Source of the DNA: Parabacteroides sp.
Lineage (GTDB): Bacteria; Bacteroidota; Bacteroidia; Bacteroidales; Tannerellaceae
Assembly: GCA_028707405.1 (NCBI GenBank)
Contig: JAQWBH010000003.1
Span: 1,928-65,750, forward strand
DNA length: 63,823 bases
Direction: 5' to 3'
Shown here: positions 8,444 through 19,362 of the stretch, piece after piece
How positions within the stretch are numbered: position 1 is the stretch's first letter
How the letters are laid out: every line of letters starts with the position of its first letter
The notes under the pieces: generated by a model
Databases searched by the model: none
What the model saw: only the letters and a program-made list of their open reading frames with translations
Told to the model about the DNA's origin: nothing
Position numbers and translations under genes: made by a program

Positions 8444-8455
8444 TGGGATGATGAA

Positions 8456-8791
8456 ATGAAAAGCAAAAAGATTATCAAGGTTAGTGCAGGCTTAGTGTTG
8501 CTTTCGTTGCTTTTTTCCTTAGTTTACTTTCACGGCAGAGAAATGGGGTCTCGTCGTGGCCAGCAACTGGAGTTGCAAACGTTTCAATTGCGGAATGGGT
8601 GGGGTTATAGAATTTTGGTGAATAAGAAGACGTTGATTTATCAGCCAACCATTCCTGCAATTGATACAATTAAAGCTTTTCCTAATGAAAAAAGCGCCCG
8701 TAAAACGGGAGAAATAGTAATGAACAGAATAAAACAAAATAAAGACTTTTCAATAACAACAGATGATTTAAAACATTCACTCTCTGATTAA
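8456..8791 (+). CDS. DUF4907 domain membrane-anchored protein
   Basis: The protein has 111 aa, one N-terminal membrane helix (about residues 7-25) and a short periplasmic domain with FQLRNGWGYRI, IYQPTIPAI and the FPNEKSARKTGEIV segment that marks DUF4907. It lies 12 nt after the Kelch lipoprotein gene and before a strong terminator, so these two genes form one operon. The family is found next to Kelch and DUF4270 genes in Bacteroidota as I recall. Its function is not known; the small domain may bind the propeller or the DUF4270 partner. Confidence 0.72.
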   Translation: MKSKKIIKVSAGLVLLSLLFSLVYFHGREMGSRRGQQLELQTFQLRNGWGYRILVNKKTLIYQPTIPAIDTIKAFPNEKSARKTGEIVMNRIKQNKDFSITTDDLKHSLSD

Positions 8792-8817
8792 AAAAAGAAG
8801 ATTTTTTCGACACACTA

Positions 8818-8856
8818 GAGAAGGTTAGCCAGTGATGGTAGACCTTCTCGCTTTTT
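8818..8856 (+). terminator. Terminator of the Kelch-DUF4907 operon
   Basis: GAGAAGGT (8818-8825) pairs with ACCTTCTC (8842-8849) around a 16-nt loop and is followed by GCTTTTT. Confidence 0.75.
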
Positions 8857-8878
8857 ATGTATACTCGGTATACGCTAA

Positions 8879-8919
8879 TAAAAAAAGTATATGCTTTGAA
8901 ATGTTGAAAGCATATACTT
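8879..8919 (-). terminator. Terminator of eno
   Basis: AAGTATATGCTTT (8885-8897) and AAAGCATATACTT (8907-8919) form a perfect 13-bp stem with a 9-nt loop. Read on the minus strand, the stem runs into a U tract, so it ends the eno transcript. A related stem-loop lies downstream of metK (50720-50757). Confidence 0.8.
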
Positions 8920-8937
8920 CTATATTGTGGGTTTTAA

Positions 8938-10239
<1,302 letters not shown>

Positions 10240-10307
10240 TTAAATAACAATTACAAAAGGACAATGTTGATAGACAATATGAATATTAAAATAAGAAACA
10301 TCAATAA

Positions 10308-10341
10308 AAAAAGCCGTGATCTAAACGGATCACAGCTTTTT
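10308..10341 (-). terminator. Terminator after rplQ
   Basis: AAAAAGC-C-GTGATC (10308-10321) pairs with GATCAC-A-GCTTTTT (10328-10341) around a 6-nt loop. The run is symmetric, so it works on either strand, but its place ends the ribosomal-protein transcript. Confidence 0.9.
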
Positions 10342-10362
10342 CAATATTACTAAAAATAGATT

Positions 10363-10887
10363 TTACTCTTTACTTTCCGGTACAGCCGTACTACTCTCTT
10401 CTGCTACAGACGTTTCATTAAGCTCTGCAGCGGGGGTTGTTTTCGAAGCATCAGCCGAAGAAACTGCTTTCTTACGAGAACGTCTTGTCTTAGTTTCCTT
10501 CTTTACGGTTGCAGACTTCAACATGTTTTCATTGTAATCAACTAATTCAATAAAACACATTGCAGCATTATCACCTAAACGATTACCAGTCTTTAAAATA
10601 CGGGTATATCCACCTGGGCGATCAGCCACTTTCTGAGAAATCTGTTTAAATAACTCCGTTACAGCATATTTGTCTTGCAAATTACTGAATACCACACGCC
10701 TAGAGTGAGTAGTATCCTCCTTAGACTTTGTGATAAGTGGTTCTACAAATTTACGAAGCTCTTTTGCTTTAGCCAACGTTGTAAAAATTCTTTTGTGTTT
10801 AATCAAAGAACAGGCCATGTTGGAAAGCATAGCACTCCGGTGAGTATTTGTACGTCCTAAATGATTGAATTTCTTATTATGTCTCAT
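10363..10887 (-). CDS. rplQ: 50S ribosomal protein L17 with C-terminal extension
   Basis: The first 115 or so residues match L17 ([73 protein letters not shown], in parts). About 60 more residues follow, basic then alanine/serine/glutamate-rich ([12 protein letters not shown], then a [13 protein letters not shown] tail). L17 sits near the peptide tunnel exit of the 50S subunit. Total length 174 aa exceeds the 120-130 aa of E. coli-type L17; such tails are common in Bacteroidota. It is the last gene of the ribosomal run, 8 nt after rpoA. Confidence 0.97.
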   Translation of the reverse strand: MRHNKKFNHLGRTNTHRSAMLSNMACSLIKHKRIFTTLAKAKELRKFVEPLITKSKEDTTHSRRVVFSNLQDKYAVTELFKQISQKVADRPGGYTRILKTGNRLGDNAAMCFIELVDYNENMLKSATVKKETKTRRSRKKAVSSADASKTTPAAELNETSVAEESSTAVPESKE

Positions 10888-10895
10888 TGCTATAC

Positions 10896-11888
10896 TTACT
10901 CTTTATCCAATTTATACTTTGTGATATCCATACCGAATGAAAGGTTCAAACTTTCAAGCAGTTCATCAAGTTCAGTAAGAGACTTCTTACCAAAGTTGCG
11001 GAACTTTAACAAATCGTTCTTATTGAACTTAACCAATTCACCTAACGTTTCAACATCTGCTGCTTTTAAGCAATTCAAAGCACGAACTGAAAGATCCATG
11101 TCTGAAAGCTTAGTCTTAAGTAACTGGCGCATGTGAAGTACTTCTTCATCGAACTCCTCGTTACCTTCATTATCAACTGTCTCAATAGCAATTTTCTCAT
11201 CTGAAAACAACATAAAATGGTGAATCAAGATTTTTGCTGCCTCTTTGAGAGCCTCTTTAGGATGAATCGAACCATCTGTAGTAATCTCTATAATCAACTT
11301 TTCGTAGTCCGTCTTTTGTTCAACGCGGAAATTCTCAATTGAATATTTGACATTACGTATAGGCGTATAAATAGAGTCGATCGCTATCACATGCATGTCT
11401 GCATTTGAATCCCTATTTTCATCAGCAGGGACATATCCACGCCCTTTATTGATGGTCATCTCAATCTGAAAACTTGCGTTTGGATCCAAACGGCAAATAA
11501 CTAAATCAGGATTCAATACTTCAAATCCTGTCAGTTGTTTGCCAATATCACCAGCTTTGAACACTTCCGAGCCCGAAACAGTAATATTGACTTTTTCATT
11601 CTCAATGTCGTCTACAATATGCTTAAACCTGACTTGTTTCAGATTTAATATAATGTTTGTCACATCCTCAATCACACCTGGAATAGTATCAAATTCATGA
11701 TCTACTCCATCAATTTTAATGGATGTAATGGCAAAACCTTCAAGCGACGACAAAAGAATACGGCGTAGGGCATTACCAATAGTAATACCATAGCCAGGTT
11801 CCAACGGACGAAATTCGAACTTTCCGAAGAAATTGTCCGCTTCCAACATTAATACTTTATCGGGTTTTTGAAATGCTAATATCGCCAT
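10896..11888 (-). CDS. rpoA: RNA polymerase alpha subunit
   Basis: The 330-aa protein has the alpha N-terminal dimer and assembly domain ([30 protein letters not shown]) and the C-terminal DNA- and activator-binding domain with two HhH-like motifs ([31 protein letters not shown]). I chose the ATG at 11888, giving [12 protein letters not shown], rather than a TTG three codons upstream. It lies between rpsD (12 nt away) and rplQ, the usual alpha-operon order, so polymerase and ribosome synthesis are tied together. Confidence 0.98.
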   Translation of the reverse strand: MAILAFQKPDKVLMLEADNFFGKFEFRPLEPGYGITIGNALRRILLSSLEGFAITSIKIDGVDHEFDTIPGVIEDVTNIILNLKQVRFKHIVDDIENEKVNITVSGSEVFKAGDIGKQLTGFEVLNPDLVICRLDPNASFQIEMTINKGRGYVPADENRDSNADMHVIAIDSIYTPIRNVKYSIENFRVEQKTDYEKLIIEITTDGSIHPKEALKEAAKILIHHFMLFSDEKIAIETVDNEGNEEFDEEVLHMRQLLKTKLSDMDLSVRALNCLKAADVETLGELVKFNKNDLLKFRNFGKKSLTELDELLESLNLSFGMDITKYKLDKE

Positions 11889-11900
11889 GGAAATCAATTA

Positions 11901-12506
11901 TTATTTAGAATACAATTCTACAATCAACTGCTCTTTAATGTTTTCAGGAATATCAGTTCTTTCAGGCAGATGCAGTAGTTTTCCGCTTAAAGAAGACTGA
12001 TCCCACTCAAGCCAAGGATACTTGCTGTGATTAAAACCAGATAAAGCATCGGCAATCACCTCAAGAGATTTTGACTTTTCTCTAACTCCAATAATTTGAC
12101 CTGCTTTTACAGAATACGAAGGAATATTAACAACATCTCCATCGACTGTAATATGTCTGTGGGAAACCAACTGACGTGCGGCTGCCCTTGAAGGAGCAAT
12201 TCCTAAACGGAATACAATATTGTCTAAGCGACTCTCCAATAATTGAAGTAAAACTTCACCCGTAATACCTTTAGAACTAGATGCTTTCTCAAACATATTT
12301 CTAAACTGTCTTTCCAATACCCCGTAAGTATATTTAGCCTTCTGCTTTTCACGAAGCTGCGTACCGTACTCAGAAGTTTTACGCTTATGAGTATTTCCAT
12401 GCTGTCCCGGAGGATAGTTCTTTTTTGAAAGAACTTTATCTGCTCCAAATATAGGCTCACCAAATTTACGGGCAATTCTTGTTTTTGGTCCAGTATATCT
12501 TGCCAT
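11901..12506 (-). CDS. rpsD: 30S ribosomal protein S4
   Basis: S4 nucleates 30S assembly on 16S rRNA. The 201-aa protein begins [17 protein letters not shown], has the PPGQHG segment and an S4 RNA-binding domain ([29 protein letters not shown]). It lacks the N-terminal cysteine cluster of zinc-binding S4 forms. In other phyla S4 represses its own operon by binding mRNA; a structured 123-nt spacer directly before this gene is a plausible target. Confidence 0.98.
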   Translation of the reverse strand: MARYTGPKTRIARKFGEPIFGADKVLSKKNYPPGQHGNTHKRKTSEYGTQLREKQKAKYTYGVLERQFRNMFEKASSSKGITGEVLLQLLESRLDNIVFRLGIAPSRAAARQLVSHRHITVDGDVVNIPSYSVKAGQIIGVREKSKSLEVIADALSGFNHSKYPWLEWDQSSLSGKLLHLPERTDIPENIKEQLIVELYSK

Positions 12507-12629
12507 TTTTTTATTATATTTAAATGTTCTGTATGAATAAAGAACTGTGCAGCCGCGATTACAGAGAGGATAAGGTCTTTTGTAATCTATTCACTATTCT
12601 TAATTCAATGCACGAAGAACAATAGTTAA
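12507..12629 (-). promoter_or_regulatory. Structured rpsK-rpsD spacer, candidate S4 leader
   Basis: This 123-nt spacer is long for an otherwise tight operon. It can form a stem GATTAC/GTAATC (12557-12562 with 12582-12587) and another GTTCT/AGAAC (12526-12530 with 12541-12545) just before the rpsD ATG. S4 is a known autoregulator elsewhere, and I recall proposed S4 leader motifs in Bacteroidia. The match to any published motif is not checked. Confidence 0.45.
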
Positions 12630-13019
12630 TTAAACTCTTCTCTTTTTAGGAGGACGACACCCGTTATGGGGAAGTGGTGTAACATCAATAATTTCTGTTA
12701 CTTCTATACCCGCACCATGAATGGTCCTAATAGCAGATTCGCGTCCGTTTCCAGGTCCTTTAACATATACTTTAACCTTTCTCAAACCAAGGTCGAAAGC
12801 TACTTTTGCACAATCTTGTGCAGCCATTTGAGCTGCATAAGGAGTATTCTTCTTTGAACTTCTAAAACCCATCTTACCAGCTGAAGACCAGCTAATAACC
12901 TGTCCATCACTATTCGCTAAAGATACAATGATATTATTAAAAGAAGAATGAATATGAGCTTGACCATAAGCGTCAACTTTTACGTTTCTCTTCTTTGCTG
13001 CGACGATTTTTTTTGCCAT
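12630..13019 (-). CDS. rpsK: 30S ribosomal protein S11
   Basis: S11 lines the platform of the 30S subunit near the E site. The 129-aa protein has [42 protein letters not shown] and the C-terminal [18 protein letters not shown] (quoted in parts), all family hallmarks. It follows rpsM by 11 nt. A 123-nt spacer separates it from rpsD. Confidence 0.98.
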   Translation of the reverse strand: MAKKIVAAKKRNVKVDAYGQAHIHSSFNNIIVSLANSDGQVISWSSAGKMGFRSSKKNTPYAAQMAAQDCAKVAFDLGLRKVKVYVKGPGNGRESAIRTIHGAGIEVTEIIDVTPLPHNGCRPPKKRRV

Positions 13020-13030
13020 ATCAATTCTTA

Positions 13031-13411
13031 TTATTTAGTAGCTTTTTTCTTGTTTGCAACAGTTTTCTTCTTGCCTTTACGCGTACGAGCATTATTCTTC
13101 GTGCTCTGCCCTCTTACAGGTAATCCTAAACGATGACGAATACCTCTGTAACAACCAATATCCATCAAACGTTTGATATTCATCTGAACTTCTGAACGAA
13201 GATCACCTTCAACCTTATATCCAGCGCCAATAACTTCACGAACTTTAGCAGCTTGGTCGTCAGTCCAATCTTTAACTTTTATATCACGATTAACACCGGC
13301 TTTTGCTAAAATTGAGTTTGCAGCACTCCGACCAATACCAAAAATGTAGGTCAAAGCAATTTCACCTCGTTTATTTTGTGGCAAGTCTACACCAACTATT
13401 CTTATAGCCAT
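13031..13411 (-). CDS. rpsM: 30S ribosomal protein S13
   Basis: S13 contacts the 50S subunit and the P-site tRNA from the 30S head. The 126-aa protein has [20 protein letters not shown], the [16 protein letters not shown] segment, the [13 protein letters not shown] motif and a lysine-rich tail. The gene lies between rpmJ and rpsK, as in most bacteria. Confidence 0.98.
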   Translation of the reverse strand: MAIRIVGVDLPQNKRGEIALTYIFGIGRSAANSILAKAGVNRDIKVKDWTDDQAAKVREVIGAGYKVEGDLRSEVQMNIKRLMDIGCYRGIRHRLGLPVRGQSTKNNARTRKGKKKTVANKKKATK

Positions 13412-13446
13412 ATTACTAACTTAATTTATTTTACAAAAATAATAAA

Positions 13447-13563
13447 TTATCCCTGACGTTGTTTGTACTTAGGGTTTTTCTTGTTAATTACATATAAACG
13501 ACCCTTTCTTCTGACTATCTTACATTCAGGGGTACGTTTCTTCAAAGATGCTCTTACTTTCAT
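13447..13563 (-). CDS. rpmJ: 50S ribosomal protein L36, cysteine-poor type
   Basis: A 38-aa frame on the minus strand reads [20 protein letters not shown] and ends NPKYKQRQG, the clear L36 pattern. Zinc-binding L36 has a C-x2-C-x12-C-x4-H set; here only one cysteine (residue 14) remains and the histidine is tyrosine, so it is a zinc-independent form. The gene sits between infA and rpsM in its usual place. Confidence 0.95.
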   Translation of the reverse strand: MKVRASLKKRTPECKIVRRKGRLYVINKKNPKYKQRQG

Positions 13564-13576
13564 ATCTAATCGTTTT

Positions 13577-13795
13577 TTATTTATATCTAAAAGCAATTCT
13601 ACCTTTCGATAGATCATACGGAGACATCTCTACTCTTACCTTATCTCCAGGAAGAATTTTTATATAATGCATACGCATCTTCCCTGAAATATGGGCAGTA
13701 ATTTCATGACCGTTCTCCAATTCAACCCGAAACATTGCATTTGACAATGCTTCGACTATAACTCCATCTTGTTCAATTGCTGACTGTTTAGCCAT
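13577..13795 (-). CDS. infA: Translation initiation factor IF-1
   Basis: IF-1 binds the ribosomal A site during initiation. The 72-aa protein is a single S1-type OB fold with [38 protein letters not shown] and the C-terminal [15 protein letters not shown]. An in-frame upstream start adds nine residues not seen in the family, so I use the ATG at 13795. It follows map by 10 nt and precedes rpmJ. Confidence 0.97.
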   Translation of the reverse strand: MAKQSAIEQDGVIVEALSNAMFRVELENGHEITAHISGKMRMHYIKILPGDKVRVEMSPYDLSKGRIAFRYK

Positions 13796-13805
13796 ATAAA
13801 TCAAT

Positions 13806-14591
13806 TTAAATTGCTTTATCACCTAAAACTTCTTCCAAAAACTTGAATGAAGACAAAATTTGAGGTCCATCGGGGCGAATAGCAATACAATGTTCATAAT
13901 GAGCAGAGCACTTTCTATCTTTTGTTCGAACAGTCCATCCATCTTTTTCGAAAGAAACATTTTTACTTCCCATATTAATCATAGGCTCTATGCATATACA
14001 CATCCCACTACGCAATAATGGTCCGCAACCACGTCTTCCATAATTAGGCACTTCAGGTTCTTCATGCATAACATGTCCTATCCCGTGGCCGACTAATTCT
14101 CTTACAACAGAATAGCCCCGTGATTCACAATAAGTCTGAACAGCATTACTAATATCTCCAAGACGATGTCCCTCTAACGCATGTTGAATACCAACATAAA
14201 GAGATTCTTTTGTAGTCTTCATCAATTTTCTTACTTCTGGACTAACTTCGCCTACACAAAAAGTGTAAGCAGAATCACCAACAAAGCCATTCAGAACAGT
14301 TCCGCAATCTACAGCTATTTCATCCCCTTCCTTCAAAATTGAAGTTGAGGACGGTATCCCATGAACAATCTGTTCGTTAACAGAAGTACATATAGAATTA
14401 GGATAACCTCCATAACCCAAAAAAGCCGGAACAGCTCCATTATCCCTAATAAACTCTTCAGCAATTTTATCAAGTTGAAGTGTGCTTACACCTGGGGCAA
14501 TATGCTTTGAAACTTCAGCAAGCGTTTTACCCACAAGTTGATTTGCGGCATACATCAACTCAATTTCTTCATCTGTTTTTAAATATATCAT
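13806..14591 (-). CDS. map: Methionine aminopeptidase, type I
   Basis: The enzyme removes the N-terminal methionine from new proteins. The 261-aa protein has the pita-bread fold with its metal ligands: Asp in [15 protein letters not shown] (two aspartates), His in [12 protein letters not shown], Glu in CICIEPMIN and Glu in the HYEHCIAI segment. The substrate histidine is in [17 protein letters not shown]. The ATG at 14591 gives the family N-terminus [13 protein letters not shown]. It sits between secY (4 nt upstream) and infA, as in many spc operons. Confidence 0.97.
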   Translation of the reverse strand: MIYLKTDEEIELMYAANQLVGKTLAEVSKHIAPGVSTLQLDKIAEEFIRDNGAVPAFLGYGGYPNSICTSVNEQIVHGIPSSTSILKEGDEIAVDCGTVLNGFVGDSAYTFCVGEVSPEVRKLMKTTKESLYVGIQHALEGHRLGDISNAVQTYCESRGYSVVRELVGHGIGHVMHEEPEVPNYGRRGCGPLLRSGMCICIEPMINMGSKNVSFEKDGWTVRTKDRKCSAHYEHCIAIRPDGPQILSSFKFLEEVLGDKAI

Positions 14592-14595
14592 TTTT

Positions 14596-15936
14596 TTAAT
14601 AAGCGGCAATTGATCCCGTACGTCCTTTAATTCGTCCTGACTTTAATAAACCATCATAATGACGCATCAGCAAATGACTTTCCACCTGTTGTAAAGTATC
14701 CAATACAACACCAACAACAATCAACAACGATGTTCCTCCAAAAAATTGTGAGAAAGCCATACTAACACCTGCTATTCTAGCAAAAGCAGGCATAATAGCT
14801 ACCAATGCCAAAAAAATAGCACCAGGCAAAGTAATACGATCCATGATGGCATCCAAATAATCCTTTGTATGTTTGCCAGGTTTAACGCCTGGAATAAAAC
14901 CATTATTACGTTTCAAATCATCAGACATTTGAGTTGGGTTGATTGTAATAGCTGTATAAAAATATGTGAATAACAAAATCAACACAGCAAACACAAAATT
15001 ATACCAAAAGCCTGAATTATCCATAAAAGCCGAAACCAATGGAGAACGCTCACCTGTTGTCGAAAAACCAACAATAGAAATAGGAATAAACATAATTGCT
15101 TGAGCAAAGATAATAGGCATTACATTAGCAGCATTAACCTTTAAAGGAATATACTGACGAGCTCCGCCGTACTGTTTATTTCCAATTATTCTTTTGGCAT
15201 ACTGAACTGGAACTTTTCGTGTTCCTTGAACTAACAAAATGGCACCAGCAATAACTAATAACAAGAATAACATTTCAAAAAGGAACATAACCAAGCCACC
15301 AGTTTTCTCACTTGTTCTCGAAACAAATTCCTGGAACAAAGAATGAGGTAAGCGGGCTATAATACCAATTAAAATGATAAACGAAATACCGTTACCCACG
15401 CCTTTATCTGTTATTCTTTCACCAAGCCACAAAATAAACATACTCCCTGCAGCTAAAATAATAGTAGAAGAGATTGTAAACCAGATACTTGATGGCAAAG
15501 CACTACCCGCTGACCTTAATTGCACACTCAAGTTTACAAGATATGTCGGACCTTGCAACAAAAGAATAATAACAGTCAAATAACGTGTCCATTGATTAAT
15601 TTTTCTACGTCCGCTTTCGCCTTCTCTCTGTAGTTTTTGGAAAGAAGGAACTGCAATTGCCATCAACTGCATAACAATAGATGCAGAGATGTAAGGCATA
15701 ATACCCAATGCAAAAATAGAAGCATTAGAAAAAGCACCTCCAGAAAACATATCTAGCAAAGCCATCAAACCACCTGCAGTTTGTTTTTGCAAAGCAGTTA
15801 GCGAATTAGGGTCAATACCGGGAAGAACAATATATGTTCCAAAACGATATATTGCTACAAAAAGAAGAGTAGTGAGGATCCTTTTCCTCAGATCCTCAAT
15901 CTTCCAGATATTTTTAATTGTATCAACTACTCTCAT
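14596..15936 (-). CDS. secY: Protein translocase subunit SecY
   Basis: SecY is the channel of the Sec translocon in the inner membrane. The 446-aa protein has ten predicted membrane helices. N-terminal RKRILTTLLFVAIYRFGTYI, a plug region after MALLDMFSGGAFSNAS, the cytoplasmic loop QREGESGRRKINQWTRY and the VPVQYAKR loop are all typical. It lies 3 nt after rplO, so translation is probably coupled, and near map. Confidence 0.98.
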   Translation of the reverse strand: MRVVDTIKNIWKIEDLRKRILTTLLFVAIYRFGTYIVLPGIDPNSLTALQKQTAGGLMALLDMFSGGAFSNASIFALGIMPYISASIVMQLMAIAVPSFQKLQREGESGRRKINQWTRYLTVIILLLQGPTYLVNLSVQLRSAGSALPSSIWFTISSTIILAAGSMFILWLGERITDKGVGNGISFIILIGIIARLPHSLFQEFVSRTSEKTGGLVMFLFEMLFLLLVIAGAILLVQGTRKVPVQYAKRIIGNKQYGGARQYIPLKVNAANVMPIIFAQAIMFIPISIVGFSTTGERSPLVSAFMDNSGFWYNFVFAVLILLFTYFYTAITINPTQMSDDLKRNNGFIPGVKPGKHTKDYLDAIMDRITLPGAIFLALVAIMPAFARIAGVSMAFSQFFGGTSLLIVVGVVLDTLQQVESHLLMRHYDGLLKSGRIKGRTGSIAAY

Positions 15937-15939
15937 AAC

Positions 15940-16386
15940 TTAGAGTTTAACGACAGTTCCACCTACGGCTTGGATAGAGGCTTCTGCACTTTTGGAAAAA
16001 GCATGCGCTTCAACTTCAAGTTTTGTTGTCAGACTCCCTTTGCCAAGAATTTTTACTAACTGCGAAGAAGAAATAAATCCAGCCTTAATCAATTCATCAA
16101 TACCAATCTTGGTTATTTGAAGAGCATCAGCCATGCTTTGCAATGTAGATAAATTAATCGCCTTGTATTCAACCCGATTAATATTTTTGAACCCAAATTT
16201 AGGTACCCTTCTTTGCAATGGCATTTGTCCACCCTCAAAACCTATTTTATTTTTATAACCAGATCTTTGTTTGGCTCCTTTATGACCTCTTGTTGAAGTT
16301 CCTCCTAATCCAGAACCCGGACCACGACCAATTCTTTTTCTGGTCTTGGTAGATCCCTCAGCAGGTTTTAAACTTGATAAATTCAT
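15940..16386 (-). CDS. rplO: 50S ribosomal protein L15
   Basis: The 148-aa protein opens [20 protein letters not shown], continues with the glycine-rich [20 protein letters not shown] and [18 protein letters not shown], and ends with an L15/L27e-type domain ([19 protein letters not shown]). L15 is a late-assembly protein of the 50S central region. It lies between rpmD and secY. Confidence 0.98.
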   Translation of the reverse strand: MNLSSLKPAEGSTKTRKRIGRGPGSGLGGTSTRGHKGAKQRSGYKNKIGFEGGQMPLQRRVPKFGFKNINRVEYKAINLSTLQSMADALQITKIGIDELIKAGFISSSQLVKILGKGSLTTKLEVEAHAFSKSAEASIQAVGGTVVKL

Positions 16387-16416
16387 ATTGTAATTATTAT
16401 TTAATCAAATTATTAC

Positions 16417-16593
16417 TTATTTCTCTACTGAAACTAAGTGTTTCACTTTCTCAACCATACCCAGAATAGATGGAGTATCCTCATGTTCCACAACTTGATT
16501 CATCTTTCTTAATCCTAATGCATCAAGAGTTCTTTTCTGGTCTCCTGGGCATTTTATTCTACTTTTAATCTGCTTAACTTTAATAGTTGCCAT
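16417..16593 (-). CDS. rpmD: 50S ribosomal protein L30
   Basis: A 58-aa frame on the minus strand begins MATIKVKQIKSRIKC and contains TLDALGLRKMNQVVEHEDTP followed by SILGMVEKVKHLV, which is the L30 fold. It fills the gap between rpsE (16 nt) and rplO (30 nt), exactly where L30 belongs. L30 is dispensable in some bacteria, so its retention is worth recording. Confidence 0.95.
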   Translation of the reverse strand: MATIKVKQIKSRIKCPGDQKRTLDALGLRKMNQVVEHEDTPSILGMVEKVKHLVSVEK

Positions 16594-16609
16594 AATTTAA
16601 TCTCCCCTT

Positions 16610-17128
16610 TTAACCTTTAAAAACTCTTTCTACTCCTAAACCTCTGTTTTGAGCTACATCAAGCGGACTTCTTAACTCACTTAAAGCAGCTATAGTTGCT
16701 TTAACTAAATTGTGAGGATTTGAAGAACCTTTGGATTTAGCCAACACATCAGTAATACCTACACTTTCCAAAACTGCCCGCATTGCACCCCCGGCCTTAA
16801 CTCCGGTACCATGAGAAGCAGGCTTAATTAATACTTGGGCACCACCAAATTTAGAAAGTTGCTCATGAGGAATTGTTCCTTTATACACAGACACCTTTAC
16901 TAAATTCTTTTTTGCAGCCTCAACGCCTTTAGCTATAGCTGCTGTAACTTCACCAGCTTTACCTAGGCCCCAACCAACAATACCATCGCCATTACCTACC
17001 ACTACAATTGCAGCAAAACTAAATGTACGACCACCTTTTGTAACTTTTGTTACACGGTTGATTGCAACCAGCCGATCCTTCAATTCTACATCATTGGTCG
17101 ACTTAACTTTATTTAATACTCCTGCCAT
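16610..17128 (-). CDS. rpsE: 30S ribosomal protein S5
   Basis: S5 shapes the mRNA entry site and affects decoding accuracy. The 172-aa protein has the double-stranded RNA-binding N-terminal domain ([43 protein letters not shown]) and the C-terminal domain ([34 protein letters not shown]). The length is normal for the family. Confidence 0.98.
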   Translation of the reverse strand: MAGVLNKVKSTNDVELKDRLVAINRVTKVTKGGRTFSFAAIVVVGNGDGIVGWGLGKAGEVTAAIAKGVEAAKKNLVKVSVYKGTIPHEQLSKFGGAQVLIKPASHGTGVKAGGAMRAVLESVGITDVLAKSKGSSNPHNLVKATIAALSELRSPLDVAQNRGLGVERVFKG

Positions 17129-17133
17129 CTTTG

Positions 17134-17478
17134 TTAAAATTTAAGGCCGCCATTACGTGCAGCATCAGCTAATTCTTTTACTCTACCATGATATAAATAG
17201 CCATTGCGATCAAACACAACAAGCTGAACTCCGACTTCCTTAGCTACTTTAGCAATTTCCTCGCCAACTTTAGCTGCTATTTCCTTTTTAGGAACTTTCA
17301 AATCCATTTTTAAAGATGAAGCTGCAGCCAAAGTCTTTCCGGTAGTATCATCTATAACCTGTGCATAGATTTGCTTATTACTTCTAAACACAGTGAGGCG
17401 CGGACGTTCAGTCGTTCCTGAAATCTTACCGCGTATGCCTACTTTTATTTTTAATCTTCTTTCTTCCTTTCGTGTCAT
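17134..17478 (-). CDS. rplR: 50S ribosomal protein L18
   Basis: L18 binds 5S rRNA and joins it to the 50S subunit. The 114-aa protein has a basic start ([19 protein letters not shown]), [20 protein letters not shown], and the C-terminal [20 protein letters not shown]. It lies 5 nt before rpsE. Confidence 0.98.
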   Translation of the reverse strand: MTRKEERRLKIKVGIRGKISGTTERPRLTVFRSNKQIYAQVIDDTTGKTLAAASSLKMDLKVPKKEIAAKVGEEIAKVAKEVGVQLVVFDRNGYLYHGRVKELADAARNGGLKF

Positions 17479-17498
17479 GATAATTTCAGTTTACATAA

Positions 17499-18050
17499 TT
17501 ACTTTGTTGCTGATTTACCAGACTTTCTGCGAATTTCTTCACCCACAAACTTAATACCTTTACCTTTATACGGTTCAGGCATTCTGAATGAACGAATCTT
17601 AGCACAAATCTGACCCAATAATTGTTTATCAGCAGATTCAAGGATAATAAGAGGATTCTTATTTCTTTCTGCCTTTGTTTCTACCTTAACTTCGTTCGGT
17701 AACATCAAATAAATATTGTGAGTATAACCTAATGAAAGTTCTAACAACTGCCCTGTGTTAGTAGCACGATAACCTACACCTACAAGTTCTAACTCTTTTT
17801 TATATCCATCCGATACACCAACAACCATGTTATTTATCAATGCACGATAAAGGCCATGAAGTTCACGATGCAATTTATCATCCGTCGGTCTTGTTAAATG
17901 AATCATATCACCTTCATAAACAACACTAATATCTGGATTTACAACCTGAGTCAACTCCCCTTTCGGACCTTTTACTGTAACCGCATTATCCTTAACAGTT
18001 ATAATAACACCAGCTGGTACATGAATGGGTAACTTTCCTATTCTTGACAT
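17499..18050 (-). CDS. rplF: 50S ribosomal protein L6
   Basis: The 183-aa protein has two L6 repeats, with MSRIGKLPIHVPAGV at the start and the signature PEPYKGKGIKFVGEEIRRK near the end. L6 sits close to the factor-binding site and the sarcin-ricin loop. The order rpsH-rplF-rplR is standard. Confidence 0.98.
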   Translation of the reverse strand: MSRIGKLPIHVPAGVIITVKDNAVTVKGPKGELTQVVNPDISVVYEGDMIHLTRPTDDKLHRELHGLYRALINNMVVGVSDGYKKELELVGVGYRATNTGQLLELSLGYTHNIYLMLPNEVKVETKAERNKNPLIILESADKQLLGQICAKIRSFRMPEPYKGKGIKFVGEEIRRKSGKSATK

Positions 18051-18066
18051 TCTTCTTTCCTCCTAA

Positions 18067-18462
18067 TTAATATACATAACATAAAACTTCTCCACCGATT
18101 TTCAAATCGCGAGCTTCTTTATCTGTCATCACTCCTTTAGAAGTAGAAAGAACAGCTATACCTAAACCATTCAATACTCTTGGCATTTCTTTATAACCAG
18201 TGTATTTACGCAAACCAGGTGTAGAAACTCTTTCGAGTTTTCTAATAGCATTCACCTTATTTACCAAATCATACTTCAAGGCAATCTTAATTGTACCTTG
18301 AGGGCCATCATCTACAAACTTAAAATTAAGAATGTAGCCTTTGTCGAAAAGGATCTTTGTGATCTCTTTCTTTAAATTTGACGCAGGCACTTCCACAACT
18401 CTGTGCTTAGCACTAATTGCATTACGCAATCTCGTCAAATAATCTGCAATAGGATCTGTCAT
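18067..18462 (-). CDS. rpsH: 30S ribosomal protein S8
   Basis: S8 binds helix 21 of 16S rRNA and, in E. coli, represses the spc operon. The 131-aa protein starts MTDPIADYLTRLRNA and ends with the signature GLGIAVLSTSKGVMTDKEA followed by the LKIGGEVLCYVY tail. Family length is normal. Confidence 0.98.
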   Translation of the reverse strand: MTDPIADYLTRLRNAISAKHRVVEVPASNLKKEITKILFDKGYILNFKFVDDGPQGTIKIALKYDLVNKVNAIRKLERVSTPGLRKYTGYKEMPRVLNGLGIAVLSTSKGVMTDKEARDLKIGGEVLCYVY

Positions 18463-18527
18463 ATATTATTACTATTAAATTGATCCGGGTTTCCGGACAA
18501 TATTTAAAATAAAAAAATTCTCATCAA

Positions 18528-18797
18528 TTACCAACTTGCTTTCTTAACACCTGGAATTAAACCATGTGATGCCATTTCACGAAATTGGATACGAGAAATG
18601 CCAAATTGGCGAACATAACCTCTCGGACGTCCTGTGATTTTGCAACGGTTATGCAAACGTACGGGAGAAGCATTTCTTGGTAAAGCTTGTAAAGCCTCAT
18701 AGTTCCCAGCCGCTTTCAATGCTGCTCTCTTTGCAGCGTATTTAGCTACGAGCTTTTCTCTTTTTACTTCACGAGCTTTCAATGATTCCTTTGCCAT
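18528..18797 (-). CDS. rpsN: 30S ribosomal protein S14, zinc-independent long form
   Basis: S14 is a 30S head protein. This 89-aa form is the longer type without the CxxC zinc motif of the short Gram-positive form; it has only one cysteine (in [11 protein letters not shown]). The rest (RKLRRQ replaced by [30 protein letters not shown]) is typical. A 65-nt spacer to rpsH shows no clear signal. Confidence 0.97.
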   Translation of the reverse strand: MAKESLKAREVKREKLVAKYAAKRAALKAAGNYEALQALPRNASPVRLHNRCKITGRPRGYVRQFGISRIQFREMASHGLIPGVKKASW

Positions 18798-18798
18798 A

Positions 18799-19362
18799 TT
18801 ACTTATTTATTTTTTTAGCATTCTTAAAAGGTAATCCAAATTCTCTCAGAAGAGCATACCCTTCTTCATCTGTTTTCGCAGAAGTCACAAAAGTAATATT
18901 CATTCCTAATATCTTAGTAATGCTATCTATGTTAATTTCCGGGAAAATAATCTGCTCTTGAATTCCAAGAGTATAATTACCACGTCCGTCCAACTTACTT
19001 TCAATTCCTTTAAAATCGCGAATACGAGGAAGAGCTATACGAGTTAACCTCTCCAAAAATTCATACATCTGTTCACGCCGTAATGTTACCATTACACCGA
19101 TCGGCATCTTTTTACGTAATTTAAAATTAGATATATCCTTTCTTGAAATTGTTACAACAGCTTTCTGACCAGTAATCGTAGTCAATTCACTCATCGCTAC
19201 ATCAATAATCTTCTTGTCTGCTGTTGCAATTCCCAGACCTTCATTAATTACAATCTTTTTCAATACAGGAACCTGCATGATAGATTTATAGCCGAACTCT
19301 TTCTGTAAAGCAGGAACAATTCTGTCCTGATACTCTTTCTTAAGATTGGCAGTATTGCTCAT
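18799..19362 (-). CDS. rplE: 50S ribosomal protein L5
   Basis: L5 binds 5S rRNA and contacts the P-site tRNA. The 187-aa protein has [20 protein letters not shown], the [20 protein letters not shown] signature and [20 protein letters not shown]. It overlaps rplX by one base and precedes rpsN by 1 nt, so these three are translated in a chain. Confidence 0.98.
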   Translation of the reverse strand: MSNTANLKKEYQDRIVPALQKEFGYKSIMQVPVLKKIVINEGLGIATADKKIIDVAMSELTTITGQKAVVTISRKDISNFKLRKKMPIGVMVTLRREQMYEFLERLTRIALPRIRDFKGIESKLDGRGNYTLGIQEQIIFPEINIDSITKILGMNITFVTSAKTDEEGYALLREFGLPFKNAKKINK

